Shown here: positions 10,123-16,895 of the stretch, piece by piece
Position numbering within the stretch: the stretch's first letter is position 1
Layout of the letters: each line of letters opens with the position of its first letter
From: JANNYA01 sp031409855
GTDB taxonomy: Bacteria > Pseudomonadota > Gammaproteobacteria > Xanthomonadales > SZUA-5
Length of the DNA stretch: 18,953 nt
NCBI GenBank assembly: GCA_031409855.1
Contig: JANNYA010000211.1
Location: 1-18,953 of the forward strand
Direction of reading: 5' to 3'
Notes under the pieces: generated by a model
What the model was told of the DNA's origin: nothing
What the model saw: only the letters and a program-made list of their open reading frames with translations
The model's database searches: none
Program-made: the position numbers and the translations under genes

Positions 10123-11058
10123 ATGTCTGCTTCCCTCAAAGTAATGCCCATACTCGACTCAAGCTCAAGCTTTCACGGCAGCATCTGCGCGCTAATCACG
10201 CCGTTTTTGGCCAACGACTGCATCGATTTTGCTGCGTTGACGCGCCTTATCGAATATCAAATTGACGGCGGCACCGACGCACTGGTCATTGCAGGCAGCA
10301 CCGGCGAGTCAGTTTCGCTGGAAACAGAGGAATTTGAAGCGCTTATGGCTGCCAGCGTAAAAATTTCGGCAAAGCGCATCAAAATTATTGCCGGAACCGG
10401 CACACCCAGCACCGCACGCAGCATCGCGCTCGCAAAAATCGCCGCGCACGCGGGCTGCGATGGTGTGTTAGTGGTGACGCCGGCCTACTGTCGGCCCACC
10501 CAAGAAGGGCTTTTCCAACATTATCAAGCCATTGCAGACGTAAGTTTGCTGCCAATTTTGCTTTACAACGTGCCATCGCGCACCGCCGTCGATCTATTAC
10601 CAGAAACCGTCGCACGCCTGAGCGGACATCCAAAAATATGTGGCATCAAAGAAGCGCTGCCTGAAATGACGCGCATCAGCGCCTTGCTTGAGTTGCAAAA
10701 CGACCATTTTGCGTTGCTGAGCGGCGATGACGCTACCGCCGCTGCCGCCATAGCGCTGGGCGCGCGCGGGCTAGTCAGCGTTGCCGCAAATGCACGACCA
10801 GCGTTAATTAAGGCGCTGGTTGATAGCGCGTCGCAAGGCAAGCTGGGGGCCGTAACTGCGCAAAGCCAGGTTTTAACGCCGCTGTTTGATGCGCTTAGCG
10901 TCGAACCTAATCCGATCCCGGTGAAATGGGCAATGGCGCATTTGGGCCTTTGCGGGCCGAATATTCGGCTGCCGCTGACACGCTTAAGCGCCATGCATCA
11001 GTCCGCACTTGTTTATGCTTTACAGCAAACTGCCACACTCAATTCATTGGCAGCCTAG
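10123..11058 (+). CDS. dapA: 4-hydroxy-tetrahydrodipicolinate synthase
   Basis: Condenses pyruvate and aspartate semialdehyde, the committed step toward diaminopimelate and lysine. This is a 311-residue TIM barrel of the DHDPS family. Catalytic residues map with a constant offset of 15 on the E. coli enzyme: Schiff-base Lys176 in GIKEA, Tyr122 in TPAYCRPTQEG, Tyr148 and Arg153 in LLYNVPSRT, and Thr60 in the GSTGES loop. The position of E. coli Thr44 is Ser59, a conservative change that keeps the hydroxyl. The N-terminus is about 15 residues longer than in E. coli; a second ATG at 10144 would remove seven of them, and neither start has a clear ribosome-binding site. The small BamC-like lipoprotein gene follows after 56 bases, as bamC follows dapA in E. 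coli. Confidence 0.95.
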   Translation: MSASLKVMPILDSSSSFHGSICALITPFLANDCIDFAALTRLIEYQIDGGTDALVIAGSTGESVSLETEEFEALMAASVKISAKRIKIIAGTGTPSTARSIALAKIAAHAGCDGVLVVTPAYCRPTQEGLFQHYQAIADVSLLPILLYNVPSRTAVDLLPETVARLSGHPKICGIKEALPEMTRISALLELQNDHFALLSGDDATAAAAIALGARGLVSVAANARPALIKALVDSASQGKLGAVTAQSQVLTPLFDALSVEPNPIPVKWAMAHLGLCGPNIRLPLTRLSAMHQSALVYALQQTATLNSLAA

Positions 11059-11114
11059 CCGTAAATGCGTTTTGGCCTAGCCATAACGAATTTTCTATTT
11101 AAGGATTTTTCAAA

Positions 11115-11411
11115 ATGTCGCACTTAAACCGCAGCACTTTTCTCGGCCTAAGCCTCGCGTTCGCCCTTACCCAGGGTGCCTGCGCCTGGATGATGCCGAG
11201 CGATCCTTATATGGACGCGAAAGTAGTCAAAAATATTGACGTTCCCACCGGACTCGATGCCCCGACACCGGATCCAAATCTGGATGTTCCCGATGGTGAT
11301 ACCTCGGCGGCACCTATTGAAGGCGGACATCGCCCACCTGCCGCTGCCCCGGCCTTGCAAGATGAGCCGCGTGTGGATGCCGTTAAAACCGATACGCCAG
11401 CGGGGAAGTAG
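11115..11411 (+). CDS. Short lipoprotein resembling only the N-terminal tail of BamC
   Basis: A 98-residue exported protein preceded by a good ribosome-binding site (AAGGA, nine bases from ATG). Residues 1-24 form a signal peptide (FLGLSLAFALTQGACAW). Cys23 could be lipidated, although the lipobox is poor: Gln at -3 where Leu is usual. The mature part is Pro/Asp-rich and probably unstructured. YMDAKVVKNIDVPTGLDAP followed by LDVPDGD resembles the BamC stretch 'EAYLDAPALAELHAPAGM...YDIP', the lasso that wraps BamD in the outer-membrane protein assembly machine. The two folded C-terminal domains of the ~340-residue E. coli BamC are absent. Position immediately after dapA agrees with bamC. I infer a reduced BamC; a generic small lipoprotein is the alternative. 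Confidence 0.75.
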   Translation: MSHLNRSTFLGLSLAFALTQGACAWMMPSDPYMDAKVVKNIDVPTGLDAPTPDPNLDVPDGDTSAAPIEGGHRPPAAAPALQDEPRVDAVKTDTPAGK

Positions 11412-11465
11412 CATCGCGCGTGCTGCGAAAACTAAACGAGAAGACGCACCGCGCAAACTGCACGC

Positions 11466-11493
11466 TTGACACGGACTGTTCGCTCGATACTAT
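11466..11493 (+). promoter_or_regulatory. Sigma70-type promoter for tRNA-Leu
   Basis: A perfect -35 TTGACA (11466-11471) and -10 TACTAT (11488-11493) are separated by 16 bases. A GC-rich stretch (GCGCAGC) follows the -10, the kind of discriminator seen at stringently controlled stable-RNA promoters. The expected transcript start near 11500 leaves a leader of about 30 bases before the tRNA. It is the best-looking promoter in the window. Confidence 0.75.
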
Positions 11494-11531
11494 GCGCAGC
11501 TCTACTCAGTCGACAAATTGACTGTTCGCGT

Positions 11532-11616
<85 letters not shown>

Positions 11617-11663
11617 AATAGATGTTTAAGACAGCTGCTAATAAAGTTGGTCAGTGAAGTCCG

Positions 11664-11690
11664 AAACCCCGCATAACAGCGGGGTTTTTT
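11664..11690 (+). terminator. Rho-independent terminator of tRNA-Leu
   Basis: Stem CCCCGC (11667-11672) and GCGGGG (11679-11684) with loop ATAACA, followed by six T. The AAA before and TTT after the stem extend the pairing. The first ATG of the next open frame lies directly after the T run. Confidence 0.92.
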
Positions 11691-11788
11691 ATGGGTTTAG
11701 CATTCAAACGCGTCTGCGGAACTAAACGCATGAGCAATCACTCTTGCGACGCTCCATTAGCCTGTGATGTGCCGGTGCCAGTTACTAA

Positions 11789-11848
11789 AGTCTCGCGAGA
11801 GCGAGAGCGACACGACAAACAAGTCTCGCGCGAGCGACACGACAAACA
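11789..11848 (+). repeat. Imperfect tandem repeat (33 + 27 bp)
   Basis: Copy 1 (11789-11821) and copy 2 (11822-11848) both run from AGTCTCGCG to ACACGACAAACA and differ by an extra six-base GAGAGC-type unit and a few substitutions; a third partial copy (CTCTCGG) follows. In the frame of the downstream permease they read VSRERERHDKQ / VSRERHDKQ. Together with the terminator this is the only structure I see in the 308 bases between the tRNA and the preferred permease start. The frame is open throughout, so it could be a low-complexity N-terminal extension or untranslated leader. Confidence 0.7.
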
Positions 11849-11924
11849 ACTCTCGGAAATTTCACCGCCAAATAAATTGTGGCCGTTTATGGCGTTTGCA
11901 GGCGTGGATGGTTGTGCTGCTGCA

Positions 11925-13052
11925 ATGTGGTTAGAAAATTTTGTCTCTCGATTGCGCAAACAATGGCGCATGCACGCGGTGAATCTGAGTTTTCTGCTCA
12001 TCGTTATAGTTTCGCTGTTACTTTGGCAGGCTAAATTTGCCAATTCGACGCGGCTGACCTGGCTGCTTGGGTTTGAGCAGCATGTCAGTGTGACGATCAT
12101 TTTGATCGTAGTTGTGGCGACCTACCTTCGTTTCAGCCGGGGTGTTGCCGCGCTGCAGAGTGATTGGCTCACGGTGCAGCCTATTCCTTTCGCGCAACGC
12201 ATTATTTGGCTGCGGGCCAAAATCGCTGCTCGAACGATTTTGGAGCTCGGCGGCTACAGTGTTTTAGTCGCTAGTCTGTGCGGTGCGGTGTATGGCCTTG
12301 GCGTGTTGTTATTTGGTGCTGGCTCAAGCCTACTCATGCTGATTCTGCTGGCGCACTGGCAAGCTGTGTTGCAAGCAAAAAACACCGGGCGTGCTGTGGC
12401 GGGTGGCTTTGCTGTAGGTATTAAGAATCGACTCGCCCATTTAAACCAAATAAATGCCGCACCAACTAGCGCCAAGGTAATTAACGCCCCGCCCTTTACT
12501 ACTTGGTTCCATAGTGCCGTTCCACGTGCATCAAAACTACGTTGGTGGTGGCTGTTACCCCTGCTATCACTGCCCATGGGCAGCAAGTTCTTGATTATCG
12601 CGGCAATATTTGCCGGTTTCCTCGTTCTGACGCGCTTTGTTACGGTATGCGCCGCACTGTCTAGCGCGTTGGCGGAGATCTCGAAATTAACGCACACTAC
12701 CCCGCTTAAGCCCGCCCTGCTCTACCGCGCCGCGCTGGTTTTTTCAGCCCAGGGCGCGTTGGTAGTAGCGCTGATTTGTATCGCGATTGGCTTTGCGCCG
12801 GTTGGCTTCGCTGGTGCCGTGATCGTGGCTTTAGCAGGGCTGCTATTGCTCGCAACCGCGCTGCATTTTGGCTTTGGCTATCGTTTGGAGCCTGCTGGCA
12901 CACTGAAAAACCGCGCGGCGAACATGATCGCGCTTTTAATGGGCTTAACGGCAAATGGCTCAACCTTCTTGTTGCCCCTTGTATGCCCGCTACTTTGGCT
13001 TTGGCTATATCGACGCGGATGTCGTATTAATTCGCATATGGATTCTGTTTGA
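11925..13052 (+). CDS. Integral membrane protein, ABC-2-like transporter permease
   Basis: From the ATG at 11925 the product is 375 residues and opens with a short amphipathic segment (WLENFVSRLRKQWRMHA), followed by about eight or nine hydrophobic spans near residues 18-35, 53-68, 106-128, 130-145, 207-216, 219-244, 267-290, 292-313 and 333-363. No soluble domain is recognisable. The coding partner two bases downstream is an ABC ATPase, so this is most likely the membrane half of a small ABC exporter. The substrate cannot be deduced. The frame is open back to 11691, immediately after a terminator T run, with other ATGs at 11730 and 11889; none has a convincing ribosome-binding site. The upstream part encodes repetitive charged sequence, so I place the start at the conserved-looking membrane domain with modest confidence. 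Confidence 0.72.
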   Translation: MWLENFVSRLRKQWRMHAVNLSFLLIVIVSLLLWQAKFANSTRLTWLLGFEQHVSVTIILIVVVATYLRFSRGVAALQSDWLTVQPIPFAQRIIWLRAKIAARTILELGGYSVLVASLCGAVYGLGVLLFGAGSSLLMLILLAHWQAVLQAKNTGRAVAGGFAVGIKNRLAHLNQINAAPTSAKVINAPPFTTWFHSAVPRASKLRWWWLLPLLSLPMGSKFLIIAAIFAGFLVLTRFVTVCAALSSALAEISKLTHTTPLKPALLYRAALVFSAQGALVVALICIAIGFAPVGFAGAVIVALAGLLLLATALHFGFGYRLEPAGTLKNRAANMIALLMGLTANGSTFLLPLVCPLLWLWLYRRGCRINSHMDSV

Positions 13053-13054
13053 TT

Positions 13055-13840
13055 ATGGCTAAAACTGATAATGCAAATCCTATCGTTCCCGCACTGCTGG
13101 TAACTGCGATGGACGCACATATCCAATCACGCCAGATTTTGCACGCGATCGATTTTAGTTTGGCACCTGGTGCGGTACTGGGCCTGGTCGGGCCGAATGG
13201 CAGCGGTAAATCCACGCTGATTCGCTGCATGGTTGGCACGCTGGCACCGCGCGTTGGCAACGTGCAGATTGCCGGTGTTGACATCCAAGTCGATCCGCTA
13301 GCCGCGCGATTGCAGCTTGGTTTTGCGCCCGACCCAAACTTGTTGCCCGGTGAATTGACCACGCGGCAAGTATTGCGGTTGAGCGCGATTGCCCGCAGCA
13401 ATAACAATCAGGCGCAGGTTCCCGATACGAGCTATGTGCATGCAGAGCGCCTAGCGTTAAATCGCTATTTAGACAGTTACATCAGCACGCTGTCGTTGGG
13501 AACGAAACAAAAGGTTTCCGTGCTGATCGGGTTGATGCAGGCGCCACAGCTGCTGGTATTGGATGAGGTATTTAACGGTTTGGATCCGAAAAGTGCCTAT
13601 GTATTGAAGCAAATTTTGCGCGAACTGGCGGCGGAAGGATGCGCCGTCGTACTAGCAACGCATGGTTTAGAGCTGGCCGCAGATTTGCTGACCGAGATGC
13701 TACTGCTAAGTGAAGGGCGAATCGGCGCACATTGGCAAGCGAATGAGTTCGCGCAGCTACGTTCAGGCGGTGCGTCCGGCTTGGAGCGCGCGATTGTGCA
13801 TGCGCTAGACGGTGGCTTGCAGGTAAAAAAACTTAGCTAA
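13055..13840 (+). CDS. ABC transporter ATP-binding protein
   Basis: A 261-residue nucleotide-binding subunit of the CcmA/ABC-2 exporter type. Walker A GPNGSGKST is at 46-54, the signature motif is the variant LSLGTKQK at 146-153, Walker B LLVLDE at 166-171 is followed by the D-loop GLD, and the switch histidine is H203 in LATHG. All are consistent with an active ATPase. The start chosen is the ATG at 13055, two bases after the permease stop. A TTG at 13049 in the same frame would overlap the permease. Together the two genes form a minimal exporter; no periplasmic binding protein is nearby, which supports export over import. Confidence 0.9.
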   Translation: MAKTDNANPIVPALLVTAMDAHIQSRQILHAIDFSLAPGAVLGLVGPNGSGKSTLIRCMVGTLAPRVGNVQIAGVDIQVDPLAARLQLGFAPDPNLLPGELTTRQVLRLSAIARSNNNQAQVPDTSYVHAERLALNRYLDSYISTLSLGTKQKVSVLIGLMQAPQLLVLDEVFNGLDPKSAYVLKQILRELAAEGCAVVLATHGLELAADLLTEMLLLSEGRIGAHWQANEFAQLRSGGASGLERAIVHALDGGLQVKKLS

Positions 13841-13917
13841 AAAATCAGCAAACCCTTTGCATTTTGTTTTTGTAAGGCGTATTTTAGCCAAACAATTAGT
13901 GCGAATAGGGACAATTT

Positions 13918-15006
13918 ATGTGTGCTGCCTTCCGAGTTTTATTTCCGATAGCACTGGCGTTGTTTTCCAGTGTTGCGCATTCAGAGTTTTTTCGGATTGC
14001 GCCTGCGCAGCCATTGGCGGGTCAAGATTTGTCGATTGAGCTGGATTTTCTAGCCGGTAGCTCGTGCTCGCATGGCTCGCCAGCGCGCGCGGAAGTTGTC
14101 AACAATGAGATTTTGATTCGCCTTCCTGAGCCGCGCGCAGGAATTGTGTGTGCACAAGTAACGGTAAATTACCGGCAGACTTTACGCATTAGTGGCGCAC
14201 AGCTTGCCGCGCCCGGCACCTACCCGGTGAAACTCATTGCCGAAAATGGCCTGGGTGCAAACAAAGATCGTGACCTGCATTTTGGTCTGGTTTCGATTGC
14301 CGCTAACGCCGGCACGATAAAGATTCGGCCAGAATCCGGTGCCTGGACAGGCGATAGCGAAGGCCGCTTCCCAACCAGCGGCTTGGGCACCGGCTTTAGT
14401 CTGGAACTACAAAATGATGTCATGCTAATCAATTTGAGCGTTTATGACCGTGATGGGCGCTCACGTTGGTTGCTTGCCAGCGGCAAAATGCAAGGCAATG
14501 TGTACAACGGTGTACTGAATCAGGTCAATGATGGCCAAGAATTGCTCGGCCCGTACAAAATGCCCACAGTGCAAACAAATATCGCGGACTTCGCAATCGA
14601 CTTTGTCAGCCCAACCGAAGCAACGGTCTACAGTTTTGGCCGCCCCGAGCAGAACTTCCAGCCGGAAATACTTGCTCGCAGCACATTCACTCGCCTTAAT
14701 TTTGGCTATGGTGACGGCAAACGTGGCCTTGCTGGTAAATGGGTTTACGTGCTCGACAATAAGATTGCGCAAAGTGAGCCGCTAGAACTTCAAGCTACTG
14801 GTGATAACGGCGCGTATGTCAATATTGGTGGCGTCTTTGCGTTGCTGTGTGATGCGCAAGTTCGTGCGCAACTATTGCCGCAAGCCTGCCAACTGCGCAA
14901 ATTGAACGTGCTGCAGGAAGCCGTATTCGATCAGGTTAGCTACAACCGACTGCGCGGCAAAAATAGCCAAGGCCAAGCCGTCAGCTTAATTCGGCTCGAT
15001 CAGTAA
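13918..15006 (+). CDS. Secreted protein with PESGWW-like beta-rich domain
   Basis: A 362-residue protein with signal peptide 1-22 (FPIALALFSSVAHS, then EFF) and a good ribosome-binding site (AGGGA, about seven bases before ATG). Residues 23-125 look like an Ig-like or beta-sandwich module and hold a cysteine pair (C50, C78). From about 136, RPESGAWTGDSEG...GLGTGFSLELQNDVMLINLSVYDRDGRSRWLLASGKMQG resembles the repeat 'PESGWWW.p...GrGFaLE.Qg..lf.a.ylYD.dGrp.WyvaSG.m', which I know from secreted proteins of xanthomonad-type gammaproteobacteria. Here the WWW is reduced to AW and the domain is divergent. The C-terminus (about 285-362) contains a second cysteine pair (C314, C327). Function is unknown; a periplasmic or surface role is inferred from export. 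It follows the ABC pair after 77 bases but has no evident link to it. Confidence 0.8.
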   Translation: MCAAFRVLFPIALALFSSVAHSEFFRIAPAQPLAGQDLSIELDFLAGSSCSHGSPARAEVVNNEILIRLPEPRAGIVCAQVTVNYRQTLRISGAQLAAPGTYPVKLIAENGLGANKDRDLHFGLVSIAANAGTIKIRPESGAWTGDSEGRFPTSGLGTGFSLELQNDVMLINLSVYDRDGRSRWLLASGKMQGNVYNGVLNQVNDGQELLGPYKMPTVQTNIADFAIDFVSPTEATVYSFGRPEQNFQPEILARSTFTRLNFGYGDGKRGLAGKWVYVLDNKIAQSEPLELQATGDNGAYVNIGGVFALLCDAQVRAQLLPQACQLRKLNVLQEAVFDQVSYNRLRGKNSQGQAVSLIRLDQ

Positions 15007-15015
15007 ACTCAGCAG

Positions 15016-15116
15016 AGAAGCGCCTGACAGAAGCGCCTCACAGAAGCGCCGGACAGCCGCCGGGAAGTGCCGGACAGCCACTTTTAGTCAAGGTAGCGCC
15101 GGACACCCATTTTTAG
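15016..15116. repeat. Cluster of short direct repeats (AGAAGCGCC-GAC units)
   Basis: Three exactly contiguous 13-base units: AGAAGCGCCTGAC (15016-15028), AGAAGCGCCTCAC (15029-15041) and AGAAGCGCCGGAC (15042-15054). Two longer relatives follow, sharing AG(C/T)GCCGGACA(G/C)CCA(C/T)TTTTAG at about 15066-15087 and 15095-15116. The cluster fills most of the 187 bases between the convergent secreted-protein and cysG genes. No terminator with a T run was found in it. It resembles scattered intergenic repeats of the REP class, but I see no long palindrome. Confidence 0.75.
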
Positions 15117-15149
15117 CCGATTTTGAGCCAAAACCTGGCGTCAGCCTAA

Positions 15150-15165
15150 AACCTGCCGCAAGGTT
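15150..15165 (-). terminator. Weak hairpin downstream of cysG
   Basis: AACCT and AGGTT enclose GCCGCA. Read on the minus strand the stem is followed by TTAGG, so the T tract is poor. It lies about 30 bases beyond the cysG stop codon and could aid termination, but the stem is only five base pairs. Confidence 0.25.
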
Positions 15166-15193
15166 ATGAGCGTTAAAATCGCGCTAGAAATTC

Positions 15194-16744
15194 CTAAAAC
15201 CCGACAAAAGTGTCAATGTTGATACCAGTGGATTTGGCAATAGCAGCGACAGAGGCGGCAGTGGCGGCGGCAGCAGCTGTGGCGGCGGTGGCTGTGGCGG
15301 TGATTGAAGCGATATTAATGGCGCTAGCTTTGGCGGTTTCAGTTGGCGCAAACCAGCGCAATTCTTGCGCCAACTGCGTAACTTCGCCCAACAAGAGCAA
15401 GCTCGGCGACTGCACCTTTTCGCGTGCAGAAACTTCAGCCATATCGCCCAAACGCCCGCTAATCACGCGTTGGTTTTTTCTGGAACCATTTTCCACAATC
15501 GCAAACGGCGTGTTGGCAGCGCGCCCGTGCTTGAGCAGCTGCTCCTGAAAAACGCCAATGCTGCTGACGCCCATATAGACCGCCAAGGTCTGGCGTTCCT
15601 GCGCGAGTGCGCTCCAATCAAGCGTATCGAGTGATAACTTACAGTGCGCGGTCACGAAGCGTACCGATTGCGCATAGTCCCGATGCGTCAGCGGAATGCC
15701 GCTGTAGGCAGCGCACGCAATCGCAGCGGTGATGCCAGGCACGACTTCAAACGCCACGCCGTGCGCTTTCAGAAATTGCAGCTCCTCGCCACCACGGCCA
15801 AACACAAAAGGATCCCCGCCTTTCAGACGCACCACCAGCTTGCCAGCGCGTGCATGCGTCAACATTTCCTGATGAATCTGCTCCTGTGGCGTGCAGTGCG
15901 CGCCGCCCCTTTTGCCGACGAAAATGACCTCGGCATCGCGCCGTGCCAGCGCCAAAACTTCCGCGCTGACCAGCTGATCGCTCAAAATCACATCGGCCAA
16001 ATTCAGCAAACGCAGCGCCCGTAGCGTCAGCAAACTGGCATCGCCGGGGCCGGCACCCACTAGCGCCACCCGCCCCACCGGTGCCAGCGTTTGCTGCACA
16101 CTAATCGCGGCCAACATCGCCGCACGCGCAGCCAATGCATCACCGCTGCGCAACAAATGCAGCGCTTCGCCGCGCAAGCAAGCATCGAAAAAGGCGCGGC
16201 GGCGCGTTAAGTCCGGGAACGCCGCGCGAATTTGACTGCGCAGGCTCTGAAATAGCTGAGCGAGCGCGCCGTAAGCATCATCAAACTGCGTCTCTAAGCT
16301 CTCGCGTACGTGCCGCGCCAACATCGGCGCCGCACCGCCGCTAGAGATCGCTATTTGCAAAGGCCCACGCTCGACGCGCGCGGGCATGTGAAACGCCGTT
16401 AACGCTACATCATCGACGACATTGACCCAAATCCGGCGCGCCGTCGCGGCCTGCGCAACTTGCTCATTGACTGCACGCTCATCGGTTGCCGCAATCACTA
16501 ACCAAATCGCCGCGCCATCCAGCCACGCCGCCTCAAAAGCGCCTGACAAATAGCGAATACGGCCCGCCGCCTGTAATTCCTGCAAGGAATCATCCAGCTC
16601 GGGCGCTCCGACCCAAATCTCAGCGCCCGCTTCCAGCAAGCTGCTCACTTTGCGCTTAGCCACCACGCCGCCACCCACCACCAGCACGATTTTGCCGCGC
16701 AGGTCTAAAAATACGGGGAATAAGGGTGGTGCAGCTTCACTCAT
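15194..16744 (-). CDS. cysG: Siroheme synthase (trifunctional CysG)
   Basis: Makes siroheme from uroporphyrinogen III, supplying the cofactor of sulfite (and nitrite) reductase. The N-terminal precorrin-2 dehydrogenase/ferrochelatase module is at about 1-215, with NAD-binding VVGGGVVAKRKV (22-33), NVVDD (108-112) and the serine pair in ISSGGAAP (133-140). The uroporphyrinogen methyltransferase module is at about 222-467, with VGAGPGD (229-235), RLKGGDPFVFGRGGEE (306-321), the PGIT loop and PLTHRD. E. coli CysG has 457 residues; this one has 516 because residues 468-516 form an Ala/Thr/Ile-rich tail of low complexity. There is no clear Shine-Dalgarno before the ATG at 16744. It is divergent from cysB, whose product normally activates sulfate assimilation, and shares with it a met-box-like control region. 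Confidence 0.95.
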   Translation of the reverse strand: MSEAAPPLFPVFLDLRGKIVLVVGGGVVAKRKVSSLLEAGAEIWVGAPELDDSLQELQAAGRIRYLSGAFEAAWLDGAAIWLVIAATDERAVNEQVAQAATARRIWVNVVDDVALTAFHMPARVERGPLQIAISSGGAAPMLARHVRESLETQFDDAYGALAQLFQSLRSQIRAAFPDLTRRRAFFDACLRGEALHLLRSGDALAARAAMLAAISVQQTLAPVGRVALVGAGPGDASLLTLRALRLLNLADVILSDQLVSAEVLALARRDAEVIFVGKRGGAHCTPQEQIHQEMLTHARAGKLVVRLKGGDPFVFGRGGEELQFLKAHGVAFEVVPGITAAIACAAYSGIPLTHRDYAQSVRFVTAHCKLSLDTLDWSALAQERQTLAVYMGVSSIGVFQEQLLKHGRAANTPFAIVENGSRKNQRVISGRLGDMAEVSAREKVQSPSLLLLGEVTQLAQELRWFAPTETAKASAINIASITATATAATAAAAATAASVAAIAKSTGINIDTFVGF

Positions 16745-16810
16745 ATGGAGGCATTACTCGGACGCAGTATGGGAGCTTATGAACGCGCGGCGTCAAACAA
16801 AAATAAGAAA

Positions 16811-16841
16811 TTGCCTAAAGCAGATAACGAATGGTTATGAT
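16811..16841 (+). promoter_or_regulatory. Possible cysB promoter
   Basis: TTGCCT (16811-16816) and TATGAT (16836-16841) lie 19 bases apart, a long spacing. A start near 16848 would fall inside the met-box-like array at 16845-16860, so a protein bound there could block transcription. The -10 is good and the -35 weak. Confidence 0.35.
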
Positions 16842-16844
16842 AGC

Positions 16845-16860
16845 GGACGTTTAGACGTCT
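16845..16860. promoter_or_regulatory. Tandem met-box-like operator between cysG and cysB
   Basis: GGACGTTT (16845-16852, 6/8) abuts AGACGTCT (16853-16860, 8/8 to the MetJ met box); the next eight bases match only 4/8. The array lies 36 bases before the cysB start and about 100 before the cysG start. It has the same tandem architecture as the site upstream of metH. The bound regulator is inferred, not seen. Confidence 0.5.
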
Positions 16861-16895
16861 ACACGCAGTTAATGACATGAAACCAATTAGGTAAA

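Noticed and set aside
15016..15054. CRISPR-like array
   Set aside because: The 13-base units are contiguous with no spacers, are too short for CRISPR repeats, and no cas genes are near.
15644..16024. 126-residue open frame antisense to cysG
   Set aside because: It is a shadow of the methyltransferase domain; no ribosome-binding site or protein family signal.
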